Below, piece after piece: positions 9,760-19,124 of a DNA stretch of 38,473 nt (positions are counted from its first letter, which is position 1; each line of letters starts with the position of its first letter). The notes beneath the pieces are model-generated. The model did no database searches. It was not told the DNA's origin and saw nothing but the letters and a program-made list of their open reading frames with translations. Position numbers and translations under genes: made by a program. The stretch comes from Paracoccaceae bacterium (lineage in GTDB: Bacteria; Pseudomonadota; Alphaproteobacteria; Rhodobacterales; Rhodobacteraceae): assembly GCA_014762635.1 (NCBI GenBank), contig JABURR010000045.1:1-38473 (forward strand), in the 5' to 3' direction.

Positions 9760-10506
9760 TCAGCCGATGCCAAGCTTCGCCGCCCGCGCCTCGGCGGCGG
9801 CCAGAAGGCGCGCGACCTCGACGTCCTCGATTCGCATCTCGGCGAAATGAGTGGCAATTCCTCGGATATAATCGAGGCTGGTGCCCAGGAACCCTTCGCC
9901 GGTGGCGCTGTATTCCACCTGCTCTTCGAAGGTGAGCGCGGCGTCGATCAATTCCGAGCCGTGGTCGGCGATGAAGGTGGCCGCCTGGAACGCGCCCTGC
10001 GCGGTTTCGGCGGGCACCATCGCCTCGGTATAGGCGGGGCCGATGCGTTCGCGCTGCCAGATGTGAAAGGTTTCCTCGTCCACCTTTTCGGCAGCGATCC
10101 GGAAGGCAAGCCCGTGGCAGCCGGGCCCGTCCGGGTCGTGGTCGAGGGCAACCATCAGTCCCGGTCGCTGCCGGTCGCCGCGCCCGCCGTGGATGTCCTT
10201 GAGGATGAAGCCCCGGGCATATCCTGAAACCGTGGCGCGGCGGACCTCCTCGAAGTGAAACCCCGGGTCCCACATGAGAGAGCCGTAACCAAAGACCCAG
10301 AGGTCGCCAACGTGCTGGTCCAGGAACGCGCGGCGCCCGGCCTCGCGATCAGCCTCGGATGTCCACCAATCCGTGGGGATGCCCTTGGCCTCGAGGTCAC
10401 GGGCGAGGGCTGCCGGGTCGAAGTTCCGGAAGAAAGAGGTCCCGGGCTCCTTGATCAGGTCACGGAGCCCGGGGCAATGAATGAAGGGGTCGCCTTGCGG
10501 GACCAC
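9760..10506 (-). CDS. ChaC-like glutathione-specific gamma-glutamylcyclotransferase
   Basis: The 248-residue protein contains the ChaC/GGCT domain. VFGYGSLMWDPGF (YGSL at residues 74-77) is the substrate-binding signature. The later stretch GYARGFILKDIHGGRG and GLAFRIAAEKVDEE fit the rest of the barrel. The family cleaves the gamma-glutamyl bond of glutathione, releasing 5-oxoproline and Cys-Gly. An N-terminal extension of about 65 residues precedes the domain; some relatives share it. The start is a GTG with AAGGT eight bases before it, and no ATG is available before the domain. It follows the pyrophosphatase gene by only four bases, so the two are likely cotranscribed. Confidence 0.87.
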   Translation of the reverse strand: MVPQGDPFIHCPGLRDLIKEPGTSFFRNFDPAALARDLEAKGIPTDWWTSEADREAGRRAFLDQHVGDLWVFGYGSLMWDPGFHFEEVRRATVSGYARGFILKDIHGGRGDRQRPGLMVALDHDPDGPGCHGLAFRIAAEKVDEETFHIWQRERIGPAYTEAMVPAETAQGAFQAATFIADHGSELIDAALTFEEQVEYSATGEGFLGTSLDYIRGIATHFAEMRIEDVEVARLLAAAEARAAKLGIG

Positions 10507-10510
10507 CGGA

Positions 10511-11431
10511 TCAGACCTTCAGGTTCGGAATGATCTGCTTTTTCCGGCTCATGATGCCGGGCAGAACCACCGTGTCGCCCGAAACGCTGGCGCCGAAGCT
10601 TTTCTCGGCCACGGTCTTCACCAGGTCATTGGGGACCAAAAGGGTGGCTTCCTCGTTCAGAATGTCCACGACGAAGAGCAGCACCTGGTCGGCGCCGTCC
10701 TCGGTGGCCACGCCGGGCATGGCGGCCATGAGGCTGTCCTTGCGGTCCAGCACCTGCCCGGGCGAGGTAGTTTCCAGAACCGAGACGCGGAACTGCTTGC
10801 CGCCGACCTCGTATTCCTTGCTGTCCATCCGCAGAAGCTCGGCTTCCGAGAAGGCCGAAACATCGGATTTCGCGGCGAACATCTCGGCGGCATAGTCGGG
10901 GATCGAAAGGCCAAGCTCACCGGCCAGTTCCTCGGCCAGTTTCTTGTCCTGCTCGGTGGTGGTGGGCGAGCGGAACTCCAGCGTGTCGCTGAGAATACAG
11001 CTCAGCATCGCGCCCTTGATGTTCTCGGGCATCTTCGCTGCATTCGGGCCCATCAGGTTGTGCATGATGGTAGCGGTGCAGGCCAGCGGCTTGATCGTGA
11101 TGTCGATCGGCCCCTTGGTTTCGAGACCACCGGTCAGCTTGTGGTGGTCGATGATCTGGATGATGTCCGCGTCATTGATCGCGGCGGGCAGTTCGGCTGG
11201 GTTGTTGGTGTCGACGATCACCACCTGCTGACCTGCCTCAACGCCCGAGATGATCTCGGGCTTGTCGAAGCCCCAGCGCTCGAGCATGAAGGCGGCTTCG
11301 GTGTTCGGCTCGCCCAGCAGCTTGGGCTCGGCGGCCTGGCCGCGAATCTCGGACAGATACCAGGCCCAGATGATCGGGGAACCGGTGGAATCGGTGTCGG
11401 GAGATTTGTGGCCGAAAACTTGAATCGTCAT
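10511..11431 (-). CDS. ppaC: Manganese-dependent inorganic pyrophosphatase (family II)
   Basis: The 306-residue DHH-family enzyme hydrolyses pyrophosphate in the cytoplasm, pulling biosynthetic reactions such as those using PRPP forward. Metal ligands are visible: GHKSPDTDS with His8, Asp12 and Asp14, VIVDTNNP with Asp74, and IDHH with His96 and His97. The C-terminal substrate motif SRKKQIIP is intact. The ATG at 11431 was chosen over an in-frame upstream codon because it has AAGGGA before it and begins at the family N-terminus. A promoter lies about 36 bases upstream. The ChaC-like gene follows by four bases. Confidence 0.96.
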   Translation of the reverse strand: MTIQVFGHKSPDTDSTGSPIIWAWYLSEIRGQAAEPKLLGEPNTEAAFMLERWGFDKPEIISGVEAGQQVVIVDTNNPAELPAAINDADIIQIIDHHKLTGGLETKGPIDITIKPLACTATIMHNLMGPNAAKMPENIKGAMLSCILSDTLEFRSPTTTEQDKKLAEELAGELGLSIPDYAAEMFAAKSDVSAFSEAELLRMDSKEYEVGGKQFRVSVLETTSPGQVLDRKDSLMAAMPGVATEDGADQVLLFVVDILNEEATLLVPNDLVKTVAEKSFGASVSGDTVVLPGIMSRKKQIIPNLKV

Positions 11432-11466
11432 GACGTCTGTCCCTTCTGGGTGCAAATTTCGCGCGT

Positions 11467-11494
11467 CTTATAGGAGCGGCGAAGGGCGGAGTCA
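11467..11494 (-). promoter_or_regulatory. Probable promoter of ppaC
   Basis: On the minus strand, -10 TATAAG (11467-11472) is preceded after 16 bases by a weak -35 TGACTC (11489-11494). It faces ppaC, with an expected leader of about 30 bases. Confidence 0.45.
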
Positions 11495-11589
11495 CCCCTG
11501 TGCCGAAGGGTTCCGAATATTGCCGCCGCGGCGTCAAACTTTAGTCTGAGGCCCGAAGCAGGCTGCGCGCGTTCGGAACGGGGGCAGAC

Positions 11590-12690
11590 ATGAAATTTGC
11601 AGCACTGGAATCCGCGCGCGGCATTGCCGCGCTTGCGGTAGTCTGGTTCCACACGCCCTTTTTGTCGGGCCAGCCCACCGTGCTGCGGATGAATGCGGAA
11701 CTGTTCGTGGACTTCTTCTTCATCCTGTCCGGTTTCGTGATGGCGCACGCCTATCGCGATCGGATCCTGGGGGGGATGACGCTGCGCGACTATGCAATGC
11801 GCCGCTTCGGACGACTCTATCCGCTGCATGGTGTTCTCATGGGGGCCTGGGGGGTCATGGCTCTTGGTTTCCTCGCCTGGGGAGGTGCGACGTGGTTTTT
11901 CGATATCAATAGCCTGCGCGGGTTTTTCCTCAATGTTATCCTGCTCAACAGTGTCGGGCTTCAGGACCATCTGAACTGGAATTTCCCTGCCTGGAGTATC
12001 GGAGCAGAAATGATCGCCTACCTCGCATTTTTTGCGGTGCTGCGCGTACTTGGGCGCAGGCCGACTTGGCTGGTAGCGTTGGCGCTTTCGCTCTTTGCCT
12101 ATGCGGCGATTGCCAGCCTGACTGACACCACGTTTCGACGTAGCTCGGATCTGGGCTTTCTGCGCTGCTTGGGGGGCTTCTTCCTTGGAGTGGCCGTGCA
12201 CGCATTGCATGAGCGGAACCCGCGGCCCCAGCGCGCGGCGACCGAAATCGCGGTTTTGGCGATGGTTTTGTCGGCCCTACTGATTCCACCGGGGCGGATG
12301 CTCAGCGAAGCGGCCACCTTCGCTGGCTTCGCTGCAACCGTCTTTGTTCTCGCTTCCTCGACAGGACCATTCGCGCGGCTTCTCGACGGTGCTGTCCCGA
12401 GGTTTCTGGGACGCATTTCGTATTCTGTCTACATGGTACATGCCTTGGTCGTGACGCTGGTCGTCGTCTGGGGGCGTCATTGGGAGGCGTTTCCGACGAT
12501 TGTGTTCGCCACGCCCACAGCCAAAGGAACGACTTTCATAACGGATTGGGCCATTCTGGCCAACCTGGGGATCGTCGCCGTAACAGTAGCCATTTCGGCT
12601 GTGACCTACCGCTTCGTCGAGGCTCCGGCCCGTGATTATTTCAAGCGGAGGACCGGTGCGAACCGTGCTTTGCCGGTCAGAGCGGCTTGA
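11590..12690 (+). CDS. Acyltransferase-3 family membrane protein (OafA/NodX-like)
   Basis: The 366-residue integral membrane protein belongs to acyltransferase family 3, which moves acetyl or other acyl groups onto surface sugars or lipids. It starts KFAALESARGIAALAVVWFH, in which the R-G-x-A-A and the membrane histidine are typical, followed by FFILSGFVMAHAY and RRFGRLYPLHG. About ten hydrophobic segments are visible, and the C-terminus is short and basic (RDYFKRRTGANR). No glycan genes are adjacent, so its acceptor is unknown. Its codons use somewhat more TTT and AAT than neighbours, a weak hint of separate origin. Its last 14 bases overlap the convergent gene's end. Confidence 0.88.
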   Translation: MKFAALESARGIAALAVVWFHTPFLSGQPTVLRMNAELFVDFFFILSGFVMAHAYRDRILGGMTLRDYAMRRFGRLYPLHGVLMGAWGVMALGFLAWGGATWFFDINSLRGFFLNVILLNSVGLQDHLNWNFPAWSIGAEMIAYLAFFAVLRVLGRRPTWLVALALSLFAYAAIASLTDTTFRRSSDLGFLRCLGGFFLGVAVHALHERNPRPQRAATEIAVLAMVLSALLIPPGRMLSEAATFAGFAATVFVLASSTGPFARLLDGAVPRFLGRISYSVYMVHALVVTLVVVWGRHWEAFPTIVFATPTAKGTTFITDWAILANLGIVAVTVAISAVTYRFVEAPARDYFKRRTGANRALPVRAA

Positions 12691-13651
12691 GCTTGTAGCC
12701 CGCTTCTTCCAGAAGACGCAGCACGCCAGTTTCTCCCGAGAGATGCGCTGCGCCGACGGCCAGCACCACGTCGCGTCCTTCGAGATGTTGCAGGATCATC
12801 GGCGCCCAGCGCAGGTTGCGGGCGATCAGGATTTCCTGCTCCATCTCGTCGAAAAGCGCGTCGATTTCCTCGATGGCGAGGCCCGAGGCGAAGAGGCGCG
12901 AGAATTCCCACAGTTCCCGGTGGTGGCCCGCGAAATAGCTGTCGAGCATGGTGGCGAACATGGCCGCCTCGTCGGTCTCGATCGAGAGGCTGAGCTGCAG
13001 CATCTCGATTTGCTCGTCCATCGGGTCATGGGCGAAGAGGTCGAAGATCGTGTCGGCTGTGTCGAGGCTGACCAGCGGCACCCCGGCCATCCCGGCCTCT
13101 TCGTCGATCATCGCGTCCAGACCGGCGCCGCCGGAGGCGAGCTCATCCATCGCGCAAGGCGGGATCGCCAGCACGAGGCCCGCGTACCAGGGCTGGAACT
13201 TCGCGGCCATGAAGCCGGGGATGCCACGTTCCTGAAGTCGGTCGCGCAGCTTGATCCAGTCCTCTTCCGGCAGGCGGTCGATCAGCGTCGGGCCTTCCAC
13301 GATGTAGACCAGCCCCGGCTCCTGCGTCATGCGGCGCTGGGTTTCAGTCTGCAGTTCCGCCGTGGATTCGAGGATGACCAGGTCCGCCTCGGCGATGGGC
13401 TTGGCGATCTTCGTCAGCACCCTTTCCAGCCGAGGATCGGGGATATGGATCGTGCCCACCACATGCACGGTCGTCCCGTCTTTTTCGGCCCGCCAGAGGT
13501 TGCCTTCCGGATAGGGCGCGGATGCAACCAGGGCATCAAGGGTAGAGCGATCCGCCTCGCTCAATTCCGCGATCAGGTTCGGCCCCTCGCAGGCCGCCTG
13601 TAGCGGGCTGGAGGCGAGTAGAGCGATGAGTGAAAGCGCCTGTCTGAGCAT
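12677..13651 (-). CDS. TraB/GumN family protein, exported
   Basis: The 324-residue protein starts with a signal peptide (LRQALSLIALLASSPLQA), so it is probably periplasmic; the cysteine after it does not fit a good lipobox. Family hallmarks are the two GxxH motifs, VVGTIHIPD near residue 67 and VGAAHLSGETG near the C-terminus, and the glutamate in VILESTAELQ. TraB/GumN proteins are proposed metalloprotease-like but the biochemical role is not established. AGGAAA precedes the ATG. The 3' end overlaps the convergent acyltransferase by 14 bases. It is divergent from groES, with 183 bases between them. Confidence 0.87.
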   Translation of the reverse strand: MLRQALSLIALLASSPLQAACEGPNLIAELSEADRSTLDALVASAPYPEGNLWRAEKDGTTVHVVGTIHIPDPRLERVLTKIAKPIAEADLVILESTAELQTETQRRMTQEPGLVYIVEGPTLIDRLPEEDWIKLRDRLQERGIPGFMAAKFQPWYAGLVLAIPPCAMDELASGGAGLDAMIDEEAGMAGVPLVSLDTADTIFDLFAHDPMDEQIEMLQLSLSIETDEAAMFATMLDSYFAGHHRELWEFSRLFASGLAIEEIDALFDEMEQEILIARNLRWAPMILQHLEGRDVVLAVGAAHLSGETGVLRLLEEAGYKLKPL

Positions 13652-13736
13652 CTGGTTTCCTGCCGTTTTGCCGGGAGACTGCCCCAGCTTCGGGGCGGGG
13701 CCAAGTATGCAATGTATTTTTTCGGGCGTCGCGGAG

Positions 13737-13763
13737 TTGACACGACTCGCCCCGCTGCATAAA
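13737..13763 (+). promoter_or_regulatory. groESL promoter
   Basis: TTGACA at 13737-13742 is a consensus -35; the -10 is CATAAA (13758-13763) or the overlapping TAAATC (13760-13765), with a 15-17-base spacer. The CIRCE operator begins just downstream, as expected for HrcA control. Confidence 0.7.
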
Positions 13764-13774
13764 TCCGCTGGACG

Positions 13775-13801
13775 TTAGCACTCCATGCCAGTGAGTGCTA
13801 A
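13775..13801 (+). promoter_or_regulatory. CIRCE operator (HrcA binding site)
   Basis: TTAGCACTC, a nine-base spacer and GAGTGCTAA form the exact textbook CIRCE inverted repeat, 33 bases before the groES ATG. This element binds the HrcA repressor and is released on heat shock; hrcA itself is not in the window. Confidence 0.97.
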
Positions 13802-13834
13802 CAGGGAGCAACATGAACCAAGGAGCGTTCAGAA

Positions 13835-14122
13835 ATGGCATTCACTCCGCTGCATGACCGAGTGCTGGTCCGCCGCGTCGAAAGCGACGAAAAAACCAAG
13901 GGCGGTCTGATCATCCCTGACAGCGCCAAGGAAAAGCCTGCCGAGGGCGAAGTCGTCGCCGTAGGCGCTGGCGCCAAGGACGACGATGGCGATCGCATCG
14001 CGATGGACGTCAAGGCCGGCGACAAGATCCTGTTCGGCAAGTGGTCGGGCACCGAGATCACGATCGATGGCGAAGAGCTGCTGATCATGAAGGAAAGCGA
14101 CATTCTCGGCATCATCGCCTGA
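13835..14122 (+). CDS. groES: Co-chaperonin GroES (Hsp10)
   Basis: The 95-residue protein forms the heptameric lid of the GroEL folding chamber. It begins [19 protein letters not shown] and includes the mobile loop [14 protein letters not shown] and the conserved [13 protein letters not shown] strand; length is typical. AAGGAG lies nine bases before the ATG. Transcription is expected from the promoter at 13737 under HrcA control through CIRCE. groEL starts 51 bases after its stop. Confidence 0.99.
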   Translation: MAFTPLHDRVLVRRVESDEKTKGGLIIPDSAKEKPAEGEVVAVGAGAKDDDGDRIAMDVKAGDKILFGKWSGTEITIDGEELLIMKESDILGIIA

Positions 14123-14146
14123 GACGTCACGCCGACCTGAGACTGA

Positions 14147-15817
<1,671 letters not shown>

Positions 15818-15841
15818 GCCGCGCATCTGCGCAGAGTTACG

Positions 15842-15875
15842 GAAGGGGCGTCCCACGGGGCGCCCCTTTCTTTTT
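15842..15875 (+). terminator. groESL terminator
   Basis: Stem AAGGGGCG (15843-15850) / CGCCCCTT (15861-15868), loop of ten bases, followed by TCTTTTT. It lies 24 bases after the groEL stop. Confidence 0.9.
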
Positions 15876-15951
15876 GACGGCTCCCGGCGAAGTGATGGGC
15901 AGGTGATGCTTTCCGCTTGGGCGAGGCCGCGTTTGCGGGCACCATCTCCCC

Positions 15952-16785
15952 ATGCGCCTGTTCCTGCTCACCGCCCTCACCATGATCGCATTCGCTGCCA
16001 ATTCGGTGCTGAACCGGATGGCCCTGGCCGAGGCCGGGATGGGGCCTGCGAGTTTCGCCTTGGTGCGCCTGGCGGCGGGGGCTGTGATGCTGGTGGTCTT
16101 GGCGCGGATCGGATCGCGGCCCCTGGTGCTGAGCGGTCGGGCGCGGCTGGTGGGGATGGCCTCGCTGTCACTTTACATGCTGGGGTTTTCCTTCGCCTAT
16201 GTGACGCTTGATGCAGGCGTCGGGGCGCTGATCCTGTTCGGGGGGGTGCAACTGACGATGTTTGCGGGCGCCGTGTTGGCGGGCGAGCGGGTGCCGCTTC
16301 TGCGCTGGATTGGTGCGGGCGTGGCCTTCGCCGGGCTGGTCTGGCTGTTCTGGCCCGTCGGTGGCGCTGCACCGCATCCGGGCGGTTCGGTCCTGATGGC
16401 GGCAGCGGCCTTTGGATGGGGGATTTATTCGCTGGCCGGTCGCAAGGGCGGCGATCCGCTCGCGGGGACGGCGGCGAATTTCCTGCTCGCGGTGCCGGTG
16501 GCGGCTCTGGCCTTTGCCCTTCTGCCCGATGGCTGGACCGGGCCGGGGCTGGCGCTGGCCGTTCTGTCAGGGGCGGTGACCTCGGGCCTTGGCTATGCGC
16601 TGTGGTATTCGGTGCTGCCGCAACTGGCCTCGACCGTCGCTGCCGTCGCGCAGCTGACCGTGCCGGTCATCGCAGTGGCGGGGGGTATCCTGCTGCTGGG
16701 TGAGGAGTTGAGCCTGCGCGTGGTCATCTCGGCAGCACTGGTTCTGGGCGGGATCGGCCTCTCGCTGCTGCCACGCAAGGGTTAG
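15952..16785 (+). CDS. EamA/DMT-family inner-membrane transporter
   Basis: The 277-residue protein has ten predicted hydrophobic segments in two EamA repeats, beginning RLFLLTALTMIAFAANSVLNR, where the conserved N and R of the first helix are typical. The second repeat starts near GGSVLMAAAAFGWGIYSL. Drug/metabolite transporters export amino acids, nucleobases or other metabolites; the substrate is not visible. The bases before the ATG (CACCATCTCCCC) contain no Shine-Dalgarno sequence, so the start is unusual or the message is leaderless. Its stop overlaps the stop of the convergent Nudix gene by four bases. Confidence 0.9.
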   Translation: MRLFLLTALTMIAFAANSVLNRMALAEAGMGPASFALVRLAAGAVMLVVLARIGSRPLVLSGRARLVGMASLSLYMLGFSFAYVTLDAGVGALILFGGVQLTMFAGAVLAGERVPLLRWIGAGVAFAGLVWLFWPVGGAAPHPGGSVLMAAAAFGWGIYSLAGRKGGDPLAGTAANFLLAVPVAALAFALLPDGWTGPGLALAVLSGAVTSGLGYALWYSVLPQLASTVAAVAQLTVPVIAVAGGILLLGEELSLRVVISAALVLGGIGLSLLPRKG

Positions 16786-17234
16786 AGAACGATCGGCTCC
16801 AGCGCGTCATAGCGTGCGGGGCCAGGGGCTGCGAAGGCCACGTCCAGAAGGCTGTCGGGTTTGAAGCGCAGGCGCCGTGCCTCGGCCTCGGTCATGAAGC
16901 GGCGATCGGTCACCACGTTGGCCGGATCGCGCCAGGCCGGGTCGATGCGTCCGGCGGTGATCATGCAGCGGAAGAACAGGTCGACCTGGTGGAAGCCGCT
17001 TTTCGGATCATGGAACTCGTTGACCAGCGCCAGTTCACCCACGTTGATCGACAGGCCGGTTTCCTCGTGCACCTCGCGGGCCAGGTTGTCGGGCAGGGAC
17101 TGGCCCGGCTCGACCCCGCCGCCCGGGGCGCACCACAGGTCGGAGCGGCCATCGGGATAGGCGTTGACCATAAGCAGCCGACCCTCGTCGAGGATCAGCG
17201 CCCGAACAGCCAGCCTGGGGGAGCGCACTTTCAT
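16782..17234 (-). CDS. Nudix hydrolase
   Basis: The 150-residue protein carries the full Nudix box: from GGGVEPGQSLPDNLA into REVHEETGL, matching G-x5-E-x7-REUxEExGU. Such enzymes hydrolyse nucleoside diphosphates linked to another group, needing Mg2+ or Mn2+. The upstream LILDEGRLLMVNAYPDGRSDLW is common in ADP-ribose or NTP-cleaning members, but the substrate is not determined. I chose ATG 17234 because the protein then begins at the first Nudix strand (KVRSPRLAVRALIL). The acyl-CoA dehydrogenase gene ends 40 bases upstream on the same strand, so they may be cotranscribed. Confidence 0.9.
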   Translation of the reverse strand: MKVRSPRLAVRALILDEGRLLMVNAYPDGRSDLWCAPGGGVEPGQSLPDNLAREVHEETGLSINVGELALVNEFHDPKSGFHQVDLFFRCMITAGRIDPAWRDPANVVTDRRFMTEAEARRLRFKPDSLLDVAFAAPGPARYDALEPIVL

Positions 17235-17274
17235 GTCTGTTAAATAGTATCCGCCGATCCGGCGACAAGACGAC

Positions 17275-18954
17275 CTAGCCCAGAAGCCGCCGTGCGATGA
17301 CCTGGGCCTGGATCTCGGCCGCGCCTTCGAAGATGTTGAGGATGCGCGCATCGCAGAGCACGCGGCTTACCTGATATTCAAGCGCGAAGCCGTTGCCGCC
17401 GTGGATCTGAAGGGCGTTGTCCGCCGCCGCCCAGGCCACGCGGGCGCCAAGCAGCTTCGCCATCCCGGCCTCGAGGTCGCAGCGCAGGTCGTTGTCCTTC
17501 TGCCGGGCCGAGAAATAGGTGAGCTGGCGCGCCACCATGATCTCGGCCGCCATCATCGCCAGCTTGCCCGCCACGCGCGGGAAGGCAATGAGCGGCTTGC
17601 CGAATTGCTTGCGGTCAAGCGCGTATTGCATCCCCAGTTCCAGCGCGTTCTGCGCCACGCCGATGGCGCGGGCGGCGGTCTGGATCCGGGCGGATTCGAA
17701 GGTCTGCATGAGTTGCTTGAAGCCCTGCCCCTCGACCCCGCCAAGCAGGTTGTCGGCCTTCACCTCGAACCCGTCGAAGCCAAGCTCGTATTCCTTCATG
17801 CCGCGGTAGCCCAGCACCTCGATCTCGCCGCCGGTCATACCGGGGGTGGGGAAAGGGGTTTCGTCCGTTCCGGGGGTCTTTTCCGCCAGGAACATCGATA
17901 GGCCGCGGTAGTCAGTCGTGTCGGGGTCGGTCCGGGCGAGCAGGGTCATCACATGGGCGCGGGCGGCGTGGGTGATCCAGGTCTTGTTGCCTGTGACCGT
18001 ATAGCTCTCGCCTTCCTTCACCGCGCGGGTGCGCAGGGAGCCCAGATCCGAGCCCGTGTTGGGTTCGGTGAAGACGGCGGTGGGAAGGATCTCGCCGCTG
18101 GCGATCTTCGGCAGCCAGTGGGATTTCTGTTCGTCCGTGCCGCCGCAGAGGATCAGTTCGGCGGCGATCTCGGAGCGGGTGCCAAGGGAGCCGACGCCGA
18201 TATAGCCGCGGCTGAGTTCTTCCGACACCACGCACATGGAGGCTTTCGACAGGCCGAAACCGCCGAGGTTTTCCGGGATGGTCAGGCCGAAGACGCCAAG
18301 CTCGGCCATCTCGTCGATGATCTCGATCGGGATCAACTCGTCCTTCAGGTGCCACTCATGCGCATGGGGCACAACGCGATCATCCGCGAAACGGCGGAAC
18401 TGGTCGCGGATCATCTCGAGCTCTTCATCCAGACCGGTGGCCCCGAAGGTGGCATGGCCATGGTTGTCCTGCATGAGTTCGACAAGCCGCATCCGCGCGG
18501 CCTGGCTGTTGCCGGACACGGTCAGCGGCGCCGCCGCCTCGGCCAGTGGCGCCATGTCCTCGGGCGAGAGACCCATGTCGCGGGGGCGCACGATCTCGCC
18601 CTGGCTCATGGGGATGCCGCCCTGGATCTGGGCGAGGTATTCGCCGCAGGCGATCTGGTGCAGAAGTTGCTCCATCTCGCCGAAGCGACCCTCGGCCTGG
18701 AGCCGCTCCGCCCAACCCTGCATCTGGCGCAGAGATTCGACGTAGGTCGCCAGCCAGGCCAGCGCATGGGCGTTGGATTGATGTGCTTCGACCAGCGACG
18801 AGGAAACGCGGCTCCCGTCGGTGACCCGGGCGCGCAGACGCTCGGTCGCCAATGCCAGCACCACCTCGGCCGCGGGCAGGACGGCAGAGCTATGGGACAG
18901 GAGGTCGGGCAAGATCACGGATTCTACGGGCATGTCCTGACCATCATGGGGCAT
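17275..18954 (-). CDS. mcd: Acyl-CoA dehydrogenase, probably (2S)-methylsuccinyl-CoA dehydrogenase of the ethylmalonyl-CoA pathway
   Basis: The 559-residue flavoenzyme has a complete acyl-CoA dehydrogenase domain after an N-terminal helical extension of about 150 residues; that extension, with GEYLAQIQGGIPMSQGE, is the mark of methylsuccinyl-CoA dehydrogenase, which makes mesaconyl-CoA during acetyl-CoA assimilation. The dehydrogenase part shows GVFGLTIPENLGGFGLS, AVFTEPNTGSDLG, and IHGGNGFALEYQVSR, with the probable catalytic Glu543 in IFEGAAEIQ. Electrons would go to the ETF encoded at 29930-31614. The ATG at 18954 has AAGGAG seven bases before it; the open frame upstream is not used. A promoter with a TGC-rich element lies at 18985-19012. 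The alternative is another long acyl-CoA dehydrogenase. Confidence 0.85.
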   Translation of the reverse strand: MPHDGQDMPVESVILPDLLSHSSAVLPAAEVVLALATERLRARVTDGSRVSSSLVEAHQSNAHALAWLATYVESLRQMQGWAERLQAEGRFGEMEQLLHQIACGEYLAQIQGGIPMSQGEIVRPRDMGLSPEDMAPLAEAAAPLTVSGNSQAARMRLVELMQDNHGHATFGATGLDEELEMIRDQFRRFADDRVVPHAHEWHLKDELIPIEIIDEMAELGVFGLTIPENLGGFGLSKASMCVVSEELSRGYIGVGSLGTRSEIAAELILCGGTDEQKSHWLPKIASGEILPTAVFTEPNTGSDLGSLRTRAVKEGESYTVTGNKTWITHAARAHVMTLLARTDPDTTDYRGLSMFLAEKTPGTDETPFPTPGMTGGEIEVLGYRGMKEYELGFDGFEVKADNLLGGVEGQGFKQLMQTFESARIQTAARAIGVAQNALELGMQYALDRKQFGKPLIAFPRVAGKLAMMAAEIMVARQLTYFSARQKDNDLRCDLEAGMAKLLGARVAWAAADNALQIHGGNGFALEYQVSRVLCDARILNIFEGAAEIQAQVIARRLLG

Positions 18955-18984
18955 CTGGCAACTCCTTTCCATCGGTTCAGGTCG

Positions 18985-19012
18985 GAATAAGCATTTTGCA
19001 AGTGCAGCGCAA
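18985..19012 (-). promoter_or_regulatory. Probable mcd promoter with TGC-rich operator between -35 and -10
   Basis: On the minus strand, -35 TTGCGC (19007-19012), a 16-base spacer and -10 TTATTC (18985-18990). The spacer and -35 are occupied by the element 18995-19012 (plus strand TTTGCAAGTGCAGCGCAA), whose core TTGCAAGTGCAGC matches TTGCAGTGCAGC at the MaoC promoter except for one extra base. Confidence 0.45.
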
Positions 19013-19013
19013 T

Positions 19014-19033
19014 AATAATTCTTTTGAATTATT
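19014..19033. repeat. AT-rich inverted repeat between mcd and the TauE gene
   Basis: A perfect 8-bp inverted repeat AATAATTC / GAATTATT with a TTTT centre lies one base upstream of the proposed mcd -35 box. It is the most AT-rich spot of the divergent intergenic region and could be an operator or UP-type element. Confidence 0.6.
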
Positions 19034-19124
19034 AAAAACGACCAAAAATGTCGCGCTGGTATTTTGGCGGAGGACAGTGCAAGACTCCGCCCTCGACCCG
19101 GACCGGACCCGCGAGGCAAGCGTT

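Noticed and set aside
12677-12690. Frameshift or truncation at the overlap of the acyltransferase and TraB/GumN genes
   Set aside because: Both proteins are complete with expected C-termini; a 14-bp tail-to-tail overlap is normal.
18955-19119. Upstream extension of the mcd frame
   Set aside because: It crosses the AT-rich promoter region, and AAGGAG supports ATG 18954.
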